Below are positions 17,313-27,813 of a DNA stretch of 64,000 bases, piece by piece; positions within the stretch are counted from its first letter, which is position 1, and every line of letters starts with the position of its first letter. The position numbers and the translations under genes were made by a program. The notes beneath the pieces were generated by a model. The model ran no database searches and was not told where the DNA came from. It worked only from the letters and a program-made list of their open reading frames with translations. The stretch lies in NCBI RefSeq assembly GCF_013369335.1, contig NZ_SZQJ01000010.1, positions 26,082 to 90,081 of the forward strand, in the 5' to 3' direction. Source of the stretch: Vibrio sp. JPW-9-11-11. GTDB lineage: Bacteria > Pseudomonadota > Gammaproteobacteria > Enterobacterales > Vibrionaceae.

Positions 17313-18203
17313 TTAGGGAGTGATATAGGTATCGTGAGCGGTGTCCCACAACGCTTTGACCAGCGGGTTATCTAGCTGTGAGCGTTTGCAGCACACGCCG
17401 AGTTTAAAGGGTTTAATCGAAGCGACTTTAAGGCGCTGAATCTTCTCTTTCACCGGGCTGTTATTGATGACCACATCCGGGGCGATACCCACTCCGCACC
17501 CTAGGGCCACCATACTGGCAATCGCTTCATGACCAGACACTTGGGCGTAAATAGTGGGTTTGATTTTCATCGCTTTAAACCACGCATTGGCGCGCTCTCG
17601 CGCAGTACCTGACTCGGGGACGATAAACGGGATCGTCGACCAATCCGGTTTCTCTTTCTGTAGCTCCTCTGCAAAGTTACTCACGCCCACGGGAGCGATA
17701 ACAGACAGAGGGATCTCGCTGATCGTCTCGAACTCGATCCGCGCTGGCAACTGTTCCGGCTGTGCGGAGATAGCGATGTCCACTTCATCCGCCAACACCT
17801 TTTCAATCGCTTGCGCCGGGTCGCCGGTAGAGAGCTTAAACTCGATAAACGGATGTTGAAGACGGAACTCAGACAGTAGCTCTGGCAAATGACTGTAACT
17901 CGCTGTCACGGAACAGAATAGACGTATTTCTCCTTTGAGCTCCTGATCGTGGCCTTTAAGCTGAGCATGATAGTTTTGCCACTCCCCAACAATTTTAAGT
18001 GCGACAGGTAAGAGCTTTTTCGCGGCAGGGGTCAGCTCAACGCTGCGGTTGTCGCGCACAAACAGTACTTGGCTGGTATCGCTTTCTAGTTTTTGTATTT
18101 GACGACTGAGCGCTGAGGGGCTGATATGCATGGCAGAGGCCGTCTTGGCAAAGCTTTTACTATCACACAGATGAATGAACAACTGCAGACTTTTAACGTT
18201 CAT
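17313..18203 (-). CDS. ilvY: IlvY, LysR-type activator of ilvC
   Basis: A 296-residue LysR-family regulator. The N-terminal winged helix-turn-helix is MNVKSLQLFIHLCDSKSFA... with SPSALSRQIQKLE as recognition helix. The rest is the periplasmic-binding-like co-inducer domain. The ATG at 18203 is chosen because AAGGA lies upstream and it gives the usual IlvY N-terminus. It is divergent from ilvC, and IlvY is known to activate ilvC in response to acetolactate or acetohydroxybutyrate while repressing itself from shared operators. Confidence 0.93.
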   Translation of the reverse strand: MNVKSLQLFIHLCDSKSFAKTASAMHISPSALSRQIQKLESDTSQVLFVRDNRSVELTPAAKKLLPVALKIVGEWQNYHAQLKGHDQELKGEIRLFCSVTASYSHLPELLSEFRLQHPFIEFKLSTGDPAQAIEKVLADEVDIAISAQPEQLPARIEFETISEIPLSVIAPVGVSNFAEELQKEKPDWSTIPFIVPESGTARERANAWFKAMKIKPTIYAQVSGHEAIASMVALGCGVGIAPDVVINNSPVKEKIQRLKVASIKPFKLGVCCKRSQLDNPLVKALWDTAHDTYITP

Positions 18204-18348
18204 GAAATGGTCACATCCTTGTTGCATTAATTGCAATTACTAATTGTGAATATATCACTTTAAGCAACTAATTACCTGTTTTAGTATGAACTCATTCGGT
18301 CCATAAGCGACCGACCTCAATGGAAAAATTCTATAAAGGAGCGCCCCG
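18204..18348. promoter_or_regulatory. Divergent ilvY-ilvC control region
   Basis: The 145-base gap is AT-rich and holds ATTGCAAT (18230-18237) and GTGAATATATCAC (18246-18258), both with dyad symmetry, likely parts of the IlvY operators. TAGTAT at about 18282-18287 is a candidate -10 for ilvC. AAAGGAG lies 9 bases before the ilvC ATG. Operator assignment is inference from position. Confidence 0.5.
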
Positions 18349-19833
18349 ATGGCTAACTATTTCAACACTTTGAACCTACGCGAGCAGCTAGACCAATTAG
18401 GTCGTTGTCGTTTTATGGACCGCAGCGAGTTTGCAACGGAAGCTGATTACCTAAAAGGTAAGAAGGTGGTTATCGTTGGTTGTGGTGCTCAAGGCCTAAA
18501 CCAGGGCCTAAATATGCGCGATTCTGGTTTGAACGTTGCGTACGCACTGCGTCAGGCCGCGATTGACGAGCAACGTCAATCTTACAAAAACGCTAAAGAG
18601 AACGGTTTTGAAGTAGACAGCTACGAAAAGCTTATTCCTGAAGCTGATCTTGTTATCAACCTAACACCTGACAAGCAGCACACTAACGTAGTTGAAACCG
18701 TTATGCCGCTAATGAAAGAAGGCGCTGCACTCGGTTATTCACACGGCTTCAACATTGTTGAAGAAGGCATGCAAATCCGTAAAGACCTAACGGTTGTCAT
18801 GGTTGCGCCTAAGTGTCCAGGTACCGAGGTACGCGAAGAGTACAAGCGCGGTTTTGGTGTACCAACGCTTATCGCGGTTCACCCGGAGAACGATCCAAAA
18901 GGAGAGGGCTGGGATATCGCCAAAGCATGGGCAGCAGGTACGGGCGGCCACCGCGCAGGTTGTTTAGAGTCTTCATTCGTAGCAGAAGTGAAATCTGACC
19001 TAGTGGGTGAGCAAACTATTCTATGTGGCATGCTTCAAGCGGGTTCTATCGTTTGTTATGAAAAGATGGTGGCGGAAGGTATCGACCCAAGCTACGCAGG
19101 TAAACTTCTACAGTACGGCTGGGAAACCATTACTGAAGCACTGAAATTCGGTGGCATCACGCACATGATGGATCGCCTATCAAACCCAGCCAAAGTGAAA
19201 GCGTTTGAACTTTCTGAAGAGCTAAAAGAGCTGATGCGTCCACTGTACAACAAGCATATGGATGATGTTATTACCGGTGAGTTCTCTAGTACTATGATGG
19301 CTGACTGGGCGAACGACGATGCAAACCTACTTGGCTGGCGCGAAGAAACGGGTCAAACGGCGTTTGAAAATTACCCAGAAGGCAATGTTGAAATCTCTGA
19401 GCAAGAGTATTTCGATAACGGCATTCTAATGGTGGCTATGGTTCGCGCTGGTGTTGAGCTAGCATTCGAAGCAATGACTGCGTCAGGCATCATCGATGAG
19501 TCGGCATACTACGAGTCACTGCACGAGCTTCCGCTTATCGCCAACACAGTTGCTCGTAAACGTCTATACGAAATGAACGTAGTTATCTCAGATACCGCTG
19601 AATACGGTAACTATTTGTTCGCTAACGTGGCAACGCCGCTGCTACGTGAGAAGTTTATGCCGAAAGTGGGTACAGAGGTGATTGGTAAAGGTTTAGGCGA
19701 AACGTCTAACCAAGTGGATAATGCAACACTTATCGCGGTGAACGAAACAATCCGCAACCACCCTGTAGAGTACATTGGTGAAGAGTTGCGCTCGTACATG
19801 AGTGACATGAAAAGAATCGCCGTTGGTGGTTAA
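18349..19833 (+). CDS. ilvC: IlvC, ketol-acid reductoisomerase (class II, NADP+)
   Basis: A 494-residue enzyme that isomerises and reduces acetolactate or acetohydroxybutyrate in valine, leucine and isoleucine synthesis. The N-terminal Rossmann motif [14 protein letters not shown] is near residue 40, and YSHGFNI and [18 protein letters not shown] follow. The C-terminal helical domain is duplicated, which gives the class II length of about 490 residues. Strong Shine-Dalgarno AAAGGAG and a codon choice typical of high expression are visible. It is divergent from its activator ilvY and ends at a strong terminator. Confidence 0.98.
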   Translation: MANYFNTLNLREQLDQLGRCRFMDRSEFATEADYLKGKKVVIVGCGAQGLNQGLNMRDSGLNVAYALRQAAIDEQRQSYKNAKENGFEVDSYEKLIPEADLVINLTPDKQHTNVVETVMPLMKEGAALGYSHGFNIVEEGMQIRKDLTVVMVAPKCPGTEVREEYKRGFGVPTLIAVHPENDPKGEGWDIAKAWAAGTGGHRAGCLESSFVAEVKSDLVGEQTILCGMLQAGSIVCYEKMVAEGIDPSYAGKLLQYGWETITEALKFGGITHMMDRLSNPAKVKAFELSEELKELMRPLYNKHMDDVITGEFSSTMMADWANDDANLLGWREETGQTAFENYPEGNVEISEQEYFDNGILMVAMVRAGVELAFEAMTASGIIDESAYYESLHELPLIANTVARKRLYEMNVVISDTAEYGNYLFANVATPLLREKFMPKVGTEVIGKGLGETSNQVDNATLIAVNETIRNHPVEYIGEELRSYMSDMKRIAVGG

Positions 19834-19916
19834 TATTCTGCGTCATTGCGCTACAGCAAGGCAGTAAGAACTCCAGACAGACTGGAGTCAATAAATACAA
19901 AACACAACATCTAACT

Positions 19917-19950
19917 AAAAGGCTTGGTCTCCGTTGACCAAGCCTTTTTT
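19917..19950 (+). terminator. Rho-independent terminator of ilvC
   Basis: GGCTTGGTC pairs perfectly with GACCAAGCC, with A residues before and six T residues after. The following 225 bases to the next terminator hold no gene or RNA I can support. Confidence 0.9.
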
Positions 19951-20175
19951 ATTTAGGGACTGGAACGAGCTTCGCCCTGCGAGATGCTAGATCATTTCAC
20001 ATCGACAACGGTCTGAGTTATTCAAGACAAACGGTCATTCCTTAGAGCAACGAAGTTGAGAGTAAGGAATCTCTAATCGCTTGTTCATTGGTTATAGTAG
20101 AGCCCCCAACTCGATCGTCTCTCCCTCTCGTGGATGACTGAAGCATGAAGATTGGTTGGTCTGTTACATCTCCTC

Positions 20176-20212
20176 AAAAACAAAAAGGGCCGATGCATTA
20201 CATCGGCCCTCA
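20176..20212 (-). terminator. Rho-independent terminator of ubiK
   Basis: Read on the minus strand, AGGGCCGATG pairs with CATCGGCCCT around a 5-base loop and is followed by TTTTTGTTTTTG. It lies 23 bases beyond the ubiK stop. Confidence 0.88.
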
Positions 20213-20232
20213 AGGTTCTCTAGCTTTTCAGC

Positions 20233-20484
20233 TTACTTGTCCGCTAGCTTCTCTTCTAGCTCTGCCAGTTTGGCTTCCATTTCGGTCAGTTTCTGACGCG
20301 TACGCAGTAGAACTTGCGTTTGTACATCAAACTCTTCGCGGCTGACGACGTCGAGCTTGTTAAGCTGGCCTTGAATTACCTGACGAACTTTTTGGTCTAC
20401 GTCGGCACCGAGTTCTTTCACTGGGGCTGGCATAGAGTCATGAATTTGTTTAGCGATTTGCTCTAGTTTCTTTGGGTCAAACAT
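20233..20484 (-). CDS. ubiK: UbiK, ubiquinone biosynthesis accessory factor
   Basis: An 83-residue all-helical protein of the BMFP (YqiC) family. The N-terminus [18 protein letters not shown] is characteristic, and the C-terminal half is a heptad coiled coil ([18 protein letters not shown]) that mediates trimerisation. UbiK binds UbiJ and is needed for aerobic ubiquinone synthesis in related bacteria. AAAGGAG lies upstream of the ATG. It stands alone between ilvC and the RND efflux operon, with a terminator on each side. Confidence 0.93.
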   Translation of the reverse strand: MFDPKKLEQIAKQIHDSMPAPVKELGADVDQKVRQVIQGQLNKLDVVSREEFDVQTQVLLRTRQKLTEMEAKLAELEEKLADK

Positions 20485-20587
20485 GTGACTAAAACTCCTT
20501 TCAATTTGCCCTCATTCTATGTAATTGATACGGGAAAGTCGCTAGTTGGGTAACAAAAATTCGAAGCGACTACCAGCAAACTCAGCA

Positions 20588-20616
20588 AATAAAAAAGGTC
20601 ACCGAAGTGACCTTTT
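20588..20616 (-). terminator. Rho-independent terminator of the RND efflux operon
   Basis: AAAAGGTCAC pairs with GTGACCTTTT around a CGAA loop. On the minus strand it ends in a T-run 12 bases after the stop of the RND pump gene. Confidence 0.85.
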
Positions 20617-20627
20617 ATTCGTTTCGC

Positions 20628-23600
20628 TTAGCGATTGTCGGCAATTTCTCGGCAGGCGGCTTTCGCCTCATCGGCTCGAGCCAGTTTTTCCAAGTCTTTG
20701 TCTTCAACAAACACAGGCAGTGGTTTGTGTTTTTCAGCCAAGTAGCTGTAGATAACCGGCAATACAAACAGGGTAAAGATAGTACCGATTGCTAGGCCTG
20801 CAACGATAACAATACCGATACTAAAGCGCTGAGCCGCACCTGCACCGGTGGCGTACATTAGCGGGATAAGACCAGCAATCATCGCGGCTGTCGTCATTAG
20901 GATAGGGCGCAGACGCACTTTTGCTGCTTCCATGACGGCTTCCGTTTTACTCAGTTTGTTGTGAAGTTGCTCTTCTTTCGCCACTTCACAGATCAAGATA
21001 CCGTGCTTAGTGATAAGACCCACTAAGGTAATCAGACCAACTTGAGAGTAGATATTCATCGTTGCCGCACCCCAAGCAAGGGCAATCAGAGCACCACAAA
21101 TCGCCAATGGTACTGAGACCATGATAACCAGCGGATCTTTCACTGATTCGAACTGGATGGCCAACACGAGGAAGATGATCGCCAGTGCTAAACCAAAGGT
21201 CGCATAGAGGGCACTGCCTTCCGTTACGTACTGGCGCGCTTCGCCCATGTAGTCGTGGTTGTAACCGCTTGGTAGCTTCTCTGCTGCAATCCCTTCGAAC
21301 CAGTTGATGGCATCGCCCATAGCCGTGCCCGGTGCTGGCACCGCACCAACCGTCGCTGAGTTGAGCTGGTTGAAGTGAGGAAGAGAGCGAGGCTCTGCTA
21401 CGACATCAATTGTAATCAAACTACCAAGAGGCACTGCTTTACCATTTGCACTGCGTACATAGTAGTTATTCATCGATTCTGGGTTTAGACGCCACTTACG
21501 CTCAACTTGAGGAATCACCTCGTAAGAGCGGCCGTTAAGGTCGATACGGTTAACGTAACCGTCCGCCATCATAGTGCTGAGCGTAATACCGATGTCTTGC
21601 ATGGTCACGCCATATGCACCGGCTTTGTCTTTGTCGATGTTGATTTTCATCGTTGCCGAGTCGTAGTTCAGATCCAAATCTGAATAGACGAACATTGGGC
21701 TCGATTTCACTTCCGTTAGCACATCGGTCGCAATTGAGAATAGGCTCTCAAATGCGTTTGGCGTGGTGATCACGAACTGAATCGGCAGACCCGAGCCAGC
21801 ACCTGGTAGTTCTGGCATCTGGAAAGCCGTGACCGCCATACCCGGAACATTACTGACTAAACCACCCACGCGGTTGGCCACCTCAGACTGACTCGCTTCG
21901 CGCTCACTCCAAGGCACCATAGACGCGATACCAAACGCTTGGTTCGAGTTAGGCACCCCAGTAAATACCTGAGCAAAAGCCACTTCAGGCTGGTCAGATA
22001 AGATTTGGTTGACGTCGTTCATGGTGTTTTGCATAAAGTCTAAGTTCGCGTTAGACGGAGCCGTACCCATCAGCATCACAACGCCTTTATCTTCTGACGG
22101 CGCCAGTTCACTTGGAATGAACTTAAACAGCATAGGTAGGCTGGCAAATACAATAATGGCGAAACCAATAACCACAGGACGACGCTGCATCACCGCTTCA
22201 AGCATCTTAGCGTAGCGATTGGTCATGCCATCAAGGATATGGTGAACCTTCTGCTCAAACTTGCTTGGCGCTTCGTTCGCCTTTAGCATTTTCGAACACA
22301 TCATCGGAGAGAGGGTCAGTGCGACAATACCGGATACAAACACTGAACCTGCTAGGGTCAAGGCAAACTCCTTGAATAGCGAGCCCGTAATGCCTCCCAT
22401 TAGGGCGATCGGCGCATATACTGCACCTAACGTCAGGGTCATGGCGATAACCGGAACCGCGATTTCACGGGTACCAATAATTGCGGCTCGGAATGGGGAT
22501 TCACCGAGCTTGATGTGACGGTCAACGTTTTCAAGTACCACGATCGCATCATCGACCACCAGACCGATGGCAAGTACCATGGCCAGTAGCGTCATCAAGT
22601 TCCATGAAAAGCCCATCGCTTGCATCACCATTGCCACACCAATCAAAGAGAGTGGGATAGTCACGATAGGGATGATGACCGCGCGGAAGGAACCTAGGAA
22701 TAACGTGATGACCACCAGTACGATCAATGCCGCTTCAACAATGGTTTTGATTACCTCGTTGATAGACTCATTGATTGCGATCGTCGAGTCGTACATCACG
22801 TTCATCTTGATGTTGCTTGGCAGGTTACGCTCCAATTGAGGTAACAGTTCCAGTACATCTGCCGCAATGTTAATCGGGTTAGCACTTGGCGCCGCGTTGA
22901 TGGCGGCTACAACAGCTTCTTGGCCGTTGGCACTAGCACGGTAAACATCGTGGCTCTTCTCTAGCGACACTTTCGCAATGTCGCTCAAGCGAGTGACGTC
23001 GCCATCGTCAGTGCTGACAACTAGGTTTGATAGCTCGTCAACGTTGGATACCTGAGTATCCGCACTACCATTGTAAAGTACGAACTCACCAATGGCCTGA
23101 CCTGTGGCCGATTGATAGTTATTGGCGTTCAACACGCCCATTACATCGGTAGCGGTTAAGTTGAGCGCCGCCATTTTCGCCGGATCGAGCCAGATACGCA
23201 GGGCGTATTTCATACCACCATAGAGGTCGACCTTAGACACACCGTTCACAGTGAACAACTGCGGGTTGATCACACGTTCGAGGTAGTCAGTGATTTGGCT
23301 AGAAGAGAGTTCATCACTGGTAAAGCCGATGTAAAGTACCGCAGTGGTTGAGCCGGTCGACATGGTTACCGTCGGATCTTCCGCTTCTTTAGGTAGCTGA
23401 GAGCGCACCGAGTTGGTTTTTGCCAACACATCAGACAGTGCCGCATTGGGATCAGTATTGAGCTTCATGTTGACGGTAATGGTGGATTTACCCAATACCG
23501 AAGAGGAAGTCATGTAATCAATATTGTCTGCCTGTGCGACGGCCTGCTCCAGAGGCTGGGTAATAAAGCCTTGGATCAAATCAGCACTGGCACCGTAGTA

Positions 23601-23750
23601 ACTGGTGGAGACCGTTACTACCGTATTCGTCATTTCAGGGTATTCACGGACCTGCATCTTGAAGATGGCTTGTAAACCAAGCAGAGCTATCAAAAAGCTG
23701 ATCGATACCGCTAAAACCGGACGTTTAATAAAAACATCAGTAAAGCGCAT
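20628..23750 (-). CDS. vexB: RND multidrug efflux permease (VexB-type)
   Basis: A 1040-residue inner-membrane transporter of the resistance-nodulation-division family with the usual 12 helices and two large periplasmic loops. MRFTDVFIKRPVLAVSISFLI is the typical first helix. The proton-relay motif GLVVDDAIVVLENVDRH is in helix 4. The pump captures drugs, bile acids or detergents in the periplasm. The gene follows its adaptor by 11 bases. Its place beside ubiK and ilvC matches VexB (VC0164) of V. cholerae, hence the symbol. No outer-membrane partner is encoded here, so a TolC from elsewhere is expected. Confidence 0.92.
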   Translation of the reverse strand: MRFTDVFIKRPVLAVSISFLIALLGLQAIFKMQVREYPEMTNTVVTVSTSYYGASADLIQGFITQPLEQAVAQADNIDYMTSSSVLGKSTITVNMKLNTDPNAALSDVLAKTNSVRSQLPKEAEDPTVTMSTGSTTAVLYIGFTSDELSSSQITDYLERVINPQLFTVNGVSKVDLYGGMKYALRIWLDPAKMAALNLTATDVMGVLNANNYQSATGQAIGEFVLYNGSADTQVSNVDELSNLVVSTDDGDVTRLSDIAKVSLEKSHDVYRASANGQEAVVAAINAAPSANPINIAADVLELLPQLERNLPSNIKMNVMYDSTIAINESINEVIKTIVEAALIVLVVITLFLGSFRAVIIPIVTIPLSLIGVAMVMQAMGFSWNLMTLLAMVLAIGLVVDDAIVVLENVDRHIKLGESPFRAAIIGTREIAVPVIAMTLTLGAVYAPIALMGGITGSLFKEFALTLAGSVFVSGIVALTLSPMMCSKMLKANEAPSKFEQKVHHILDGMTNRYAKMLEAVMQRRPVVIGFAIIVFASLPMLFKFIPSELAPSEDKGVVMLMGTAPSNANLDFMQNTMNDVNQILSDQPEVAFAQVFTGVPNSNQAFGIASMVPWSEREASQSEVANRVGGLVSNVPGMAVTAFQMPELPGAGSGLPIQFVITTPNAFESLFSIATDVLTEVKSSPMFVYSDLDLNYDSATMKINIDKDKAGAYGVTMQDIGITLSTMMADGYVNRIDLNGRSYEVIPQVERKWRLNPESMNNYYVRSANGKAVPLGSLITIDVVAEPRSLPHFNQLNSATVGAVPAPGTAMGDAINWFEGIAAEKLPSGYNHDYMGEARQYVTEGSALYATFGLALAIIFLVLAIQFESVKDPLVIMVSVPLAICGALIALAWGAATMNIYSQVGLITLVGLITKHGILICEVAKEEQLHNKLSKTEAVMEAAKVRLRPILMTTAAMIAGLIPLMYATGAGAAQRFSIGIVIVAGLAIGTIFTLFVLPVIYSYLAEKHKPLPVFVEDKDLEKLARADEAKAACREIADNR

Positions 23751-23761
23751 GAGGCCTCCAG

Positions 23762-24868
23762 TTACAGCATAGGTGTTTCAGCTGGTGGAGTAGTTGCATC
23801 GCTTTCTACTACACGAACTTTAGCGTGGTTACTTAGACGTACTTGACCCGACGTCACTACCACATCACCGGGATTAACACCTTCAAGGATGTGCGCAATG
23901 TCCTGCGTGCGTTCACCCACTTTCACCACTTGCTGGGTTACACGCTTTTCACCATTCTCCTCTGTGACAATGTAGACATTGTCGCCATATAGAGTAAAGG
24001 TGATCGCGGTTTGTGGCAGTGTGACTTGGTTTTCAAGCTTAGGCAGAATGATGTTGGCACGCGCAAACATACCACTACGCAACTGACCATCGCTGTTTGG
24101 AATATCAGCCTGAACTTGAATCAGGCCACTTTGAACATTAACCGCAGGCTCGATTGCTGAGATAGAGCCTTTAAATGGTTTTTCAGGGTAAGCATCGACG
24201 AAAATATCCACCTCTTGACCCATAGAAATACGAGAGATGTCGGTTTGTGGCACCGTAAAGCGCAGACGCATGACGCTAGTATCTTCTAAGCGGACAATAT
24301 CCGTACCGGCTTGTAGGTATTGGCCGAGATACACGTTACGAATACCCACTACACCCGCGAATGGCGCTTTTATCTCGCGGCGGTCAATCGCAGCTTTTAA
24401 GCTCTCGATATCGGCTTTGAGCGAGAAGTAGTTTGCTTCTGCTTCGTCGTATGCCTCTTTAGAGATAGAGCCTTTTTTGTACAAACCTTGGTAGCGTTTG
24501 TATTTAGCTTCAGCCGCCGGTAGCTTAGCCTGTGCACTCTTAAGGTTGGCTTTCTCAACTTCAGAGTCGAGCAATACCAAAGGTTGGCCCTCTTCCACCG
24601 CAGTGCCTGAATCAAAAGCGATCTTATCAATCACGCCGCTGGTTTCATTGGCCACCGTGACGCCTTGATTCGGTTCGATAAAGCCAATCGCCTCAATCAC
24701 AGGTACCCAATCTACTGCATCAACAGTGGTGACCGTTACCGGAAACTCTGGCTCTGGTCGGTTAGCCATGTACTCAGCGATTTTCTGCTGCTTAAATAAG
24801 TTGAAACCTATCACGCTGCCAAACAGCAGTACCGCGATAAGTAGCATAAAAAAGGTCCACTTTTTCAT
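23762..24868 (-). CDS. vexA: RND efflux periplasmic adaptor (VexA-type membrane fusion protein)
   Basis: A 368-residue adaptor. The N-terminal hydrophobic helix (about residues 4-25) has no lipobox cysteine, so it is probably membrane-anchored rather than a lipoprotein. The lipoyl half-motifs SGVIDKIAFDSGTAVEEGQPLV and IKAPFAGVVGIRNV enclose a coiled hairpin (about residues 105-165), followed by beta-barrel and membrane-proximal domains. It bridges the pump and the outer-membrane channel. It lies 18 bases after the TetR gene, giving the order regulator-adaptor-pump on one transcript. Confidence 0.91.
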   Translation of the reverse strand: MKKWTFFMLLIAVLLFGSVIGFNLFKQQKIAEYMANRPEPEFPVTVTTVDAVDWVPVIEAIGFIEPNQGVTVANETSGVIDKIAFDSGTAVEEGQPLVLLDSEVEKANLKSAQAKLPAAEAKYKRYQGLYKKGSISKEAYDEAEANYFSLKADIESLKAAIDRREIKAPFAGVVGIRNVYLGQYLQAGTDIVRLEDTSVMRLRFTVPQTDISRISMGQEVDIFVDAYPEKPFKGSISAIEPAVNVQSGLIQVQADIPNSDGQLRSGMFARANIILPKLENQVTLPQTAITFTLYGDNVYIVTEENGEKRVTQQVVKVGERTQDIAHILEGVNPGDVVVTSGQVRLSNHAKVRVVESDATTPPAETPML

Positions 24869-24886
24869 TCTGACGAGAACTCCAAA

Positions 24887-25453
24887 TTAGTGTTTTATAA
24901 TCGCATCCCAACTGGCTTCAATGGCGGCTTCAATCGCGTCTTGATCCAGTTGGTAATATCCGAGAGATTGCTTACGTGCCAAAGTGACACTGACTTCTAA
25001 ACTCAACGCTGCCAAAACGGGGTTATCTAACGGCTTAAAAACCCCCTGTTCACGGCCTTGAGTAAACATCTTGTCGACCTTGTGATACATTTTTCGCTCG
25101 ACCTCTTTGGTCTCGTGGCTACGTACACAAGGTAGTGAATCGTATTGAGCTCGATTCTTTAGCAACTCAATGTTCGACCTTGAATGGTCAAAAATGTTTA
25201 ACCACATTTTTCGAAATCTTTGTTTCAAAGGCATATTTTCGTCGACGCCACACTGAATGATTTCAGCATTACGTTGACAAACGGCTAAACGAACTTGTTG
25301 TAACAGGTCTTCTTTATCTGAGAAGTAACGATAAATAGTGCCCGCCGCAACGCCTGCTGTTTTGGCTAGCTTATGCATTGATAGGCCATGAAAGCCTGAT
25401 TCCGCGATCAGTTTTTCTGCCGCATCAATAATCTTTTGTCTTTTATCTTCCAT
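24887..25453 (-). CDS. vexR: TetR family regulator of the RND operon (VexR-type)
   Basis: A 188-residue TetR-family protein. The helix-turn-helix is at about residues 8-52: IIDAAEKLIAESGFHGLSMHKLAKTAGVAAGTIYRYFSDKEDLL, shown here by its key parts SMHKLAKTAGVAAGTIYRYF. The C-terminal ligand domain is variable. It is the first gene of the efflux operon, so it probably controls its own transcript. A perfect 18-base palindrome lies 85 bases upstream as a likely operator. In V. cholerae, VexR is reported to activate vexAB rather than repress it; the mode here is not known. Confidence 0.88.
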   Translation of the reverse strand: MEDKRQKIIDAAEKLIAESGFHGLSMHKLAKTAGVAAGTIYRYFSDKEDLLQQVRLAVCQRNAEIIQCGVDENMPLKQRFRKMWLNIFDHSRSNIELLKNRAQYDSLPCVRSHETKEVERKMYHKVDKMFTQGREQGVFKPLDNPVLAALSLEVSVTLARKQSLGYYQLDQDAIEAAIEASWDAIIKH

Positions 25454-25537
25454 TGGATGACACCCAGACTTAACACCAACCAGAATAAATCTCTAAACGC
25501 CGATTTTTCCGATTGGTAGAATGGAATAGCACATTAG

Positions 25538-25555
25538 TGAATGAACGTTCATTCA
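25538..25555. promoter_or_regulatory. Perfect palindrome upstream of vexRAB, probable TetR-family operator
   Basis: TGAATGAACGTTCATTCA is a perfect 18-base inverted repeat with no spacer. It lies between the divergent vexR and rep genes and has the form common to TetR-family operators (many contain TGAnC-like halves). VexR is the obvious candidate to bind it. Confidence 0.7.
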
Positions 25556-25727
25556 TTATAGCCCATACTCACCTCACATATGCAACAAAAAATCGCGTAA
25601 TAGAGATAAATAATTCTCAATTACGCAGATGGCTGAGGTGAGTTCTACGTGTATCAGGTATAAACATAGCAATCTCATAGCGGCGCCATTATCATATGCG
25701 CCACCTTTTCCCACTTCTGAGATAGCT

Positions 25728-27746
25728 ATGAAGCTGAACCCCAATCAAGATCAAGCAGTTAAGTACGTATCTGGACCTTGTTTAGTTCTCGCCGGTGCGG
25801 GCTCGGGTAAAACACGCGTGATCACTAACAAGATCGCCTACCTGGTTCAGCAGTGTGGTTATAAGGCGCGTAATATTGCGGCGGTGACCTTCACCAATAA
25901 AGCGGCGCGCGAGATGAAGGAGCGTGTTGGTCAAACGCTTGGCAAAAATGAGTCTAAAGGATTGATGGTGTCGACGTTTCACACCTTGGGTTTGAACATC
26001 ATTAAGCGCGAGTATAAAGCGCTCGGTTTAAAGGCGGGCTTTTCACTGTTTGATGACCAAGACCAAATGGCGCTACTCAAAGAGTTGACTGAGCAGCAAC
26101 TAGATGGCGATAAGGATCTCTTACGTCAACTGTTGAGCACCATCTCCAACTGGAAAAATGACATGCTCACGCCCGATCAAGCCAAGGCGCAAGCGCAAGG
26201 TGAGCAGCAACAGTTATTTGCGTTCTGTTTTGAGATGTACCAAAAGCAGATGAAAGCGTACAACGCACTGGATTTTGACGACCTAATTTTATTGCCAGTA
26301 CTGCTACTGCGTACCAATCAAGAGGTGCGTCAGCGCTGGCAAAATCGTATTCGTTACTTGTTGGTCGATGAGTACCAAGATACCAACACCAGTCAGTATG
26401 AATTGGTCAAGCTGATAGTGGGAGAGCGCGGGCGCTTGACCGTGGTTGGCGATGACGACCAGTCTATCTACTCTTGGCGCGGGGCAAAGCCGCAAAATTT
26501 AGTGCTATTGGGCGAAGATTACCCCAACTTACGTTTGATTAAGCTGGAGCAAAACTACCGCTCGACCAGCCGCATTCTTCGAGCCGCCAATATTTTGATT
26601 GCTAATAATCCGCACGTGTATGAAAAATCGCTATTTTCCGAAATTCCAGATGGCGAGAAGCTCAAAGTATTGTTGGCAAAAAACGAAGAGCATGAAGCTG
26701 AGCGAGTGACCGGTGAGCTGATTGCTCATAAGTTCCTCAACCGAACCGAGTATAAAGATTATGCGGTGCTGTATCGGGGCAACCATCAGTCGCGTTTGAT
26801 TGAAAAGTCTCTGATGCAAAACCGGGTGCCTTATAAATTGTCAGGCGGAACCTCATTTTTCGCTCGCTCAGAGATTAAAGACATCATGGCTTACCTGCGA
26901 GTATTGGTGAACCCAGACGATGACAACGCGTTTTTACGTATCGTGAACACGCCGCGCCGTGAAATCGGCCCGGTTACGCTTGAGAAGCTGGGTAGTTACG
27001 CCAATATGCGCGGCAAAAGTCTGTTTGAAGTGAGTTTTGAGCTTGGACTTGAGCAATCGCTAAGCGGTCGCGGGTTGGAGAACTTACGCCGGTTTACCGC
27101 TTGGCTAGTGAAAATTGCTGATCAAGCCGAGCGCGGCGATACGGTTGAAGCGGTTCGCTCTTTGGTGCGTGATATCAACTATGAAGATTGGTTGTATGAA
27201 ACCTCGGCGAGCCCTAAAGCGGCGGAAATGCGCATGAAGAACGTATCGGATCTCTATTCGTGGATCGTCGCTGACCTAGAGGGCGATAATTATGACCAAG
27301 AAGAGAAAACTCTTAAAGAAGTGGTCCAACGCCTAACGTTGCGTGACATGATGGAGCGCGGTGAAGAAGACGAAGATAGCGATGCGGTACAATTAATGAC
27401 ACTGCATGCGTCGAAAGGTCTAGAGTTTCCATATGTTTACTTGATTGGTGCCGAAGAGGGGATTTTGCCGCACCAAACCAGTATCGATGAAGAGAATGTC
27501 GAAGAAGAGCGCCGTTTGATGTACGTGGGCATCACTCGTGCTCAGCGTGAATTGAGCTTCACTATGTGTAAAGAGCGCCGTCAGTTTGGCGAGTTGATTA
27601 AACCGACACAAAGCCGTTTTCTTGATGAGCTACCGTTTGATGATGTCGAGTGGGAGCAGACGAAAAAGCCGGTAACCCAAGAGGAACGAATGGCCAAGGG
27701 ACAGGCACACATTGCCAACTTGAAAGCGATGTTCAATAAGAAGTGA
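25728..27746 (+). CDS. rep: Rep, ATP-dependent DNA helicase (superfamily 1)
   Basis: A 672-residue 3'-5' helicase of the UvrD/Rep family. Walker A is GAGSGKTR (motif I), [13 protein letters not shown] is motif Ia, and VDEYQDTN (motif II), [15 protein letters not shown] (motif III), QNYRST (IV) and [15 protein letters not shown] (V) follow. The ATG at 25728 is chosen because the product then begins [11 protein letters not shown] like E. coli Rep (673 residues). Rep moves with the replisome and clears proteins from DNA ahead of forks. It differs from UvrD, encoded at 45.9 kb, by its shorter C-terminus. Confidence 0.95.
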   Translation: MKLNPNQDQAVKYVSGPCLVLAGAGSGKTRVITNKIAYLVQQCGYKARNIAAVTFTNKAAREMKERVGQTLGKNESKGLMVSTFHTLGLNIIKREYKALGLKAGFSLFDDQDQMALLKELTEQQLDGDKDLLRQLLSTISNWKNDMLTPDQAKAQAQGEQQQLFAFCFEMYQKQMKAYNALDFDDLILLPVLLLRTNQEVRQRWQNRIRYLLVDEYQDTNTSQYELVKLIVGERGRLTVVGDDDQSIYSWRGAKPQNLVLLGEDYPNLRLIKLEQNYRSTSRILRAANILIANNPHVYEKSLFSEIPDGEKLKVLLAKNEEHEAERVTGELIAHKFLNRTEYKDYAVLYRGNHQSRLIEKSLMQNRVPYKLSGGTSFFARSEIKDIMAYLRVLVNPDDDNAFLRIVNTPRREIGPVTLEKLGSYANMRGKSLFEVSFELGLEQSLSGRGLENLRRFTAWLVKIADQAERGDTVEAVRSLVRDINYEDWLYETSASPKAAEMRMKNVSDLYSWIVADLEGDNYDQEEKTLKEVVQRLTLRDMMERGEEDEDSDAVQLMTLHASKGLEFPYVYLIGAEEGILPHQTSIDEENVEEERRLMYVGITRAQRELSFTMCKERRQFGELIKPTQSRFLDELPFDDVEWEQTKKPVTQEERMAKGQAHIANLKAMFNKK

Positions 27747-27761
27747 TGGCATATAAGTACT

Positions 27762-27791
27762 AAAAAGGCTCGGTGATTACCAAGCCTTTTT
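27762..27791 (+). terminator. Bidirectional terminator, rep / cytochrome c5
   Basis: AAAAAGGCTCGGT pairs with ACCAAGCCTTTTT around a short loop, with A and T runs on the two sides. It separates convergent genes. Confidence 0.85.
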
Positions 27792-27813
27792 AGTGATGTA
27801 TTAGAGAAGGGAA

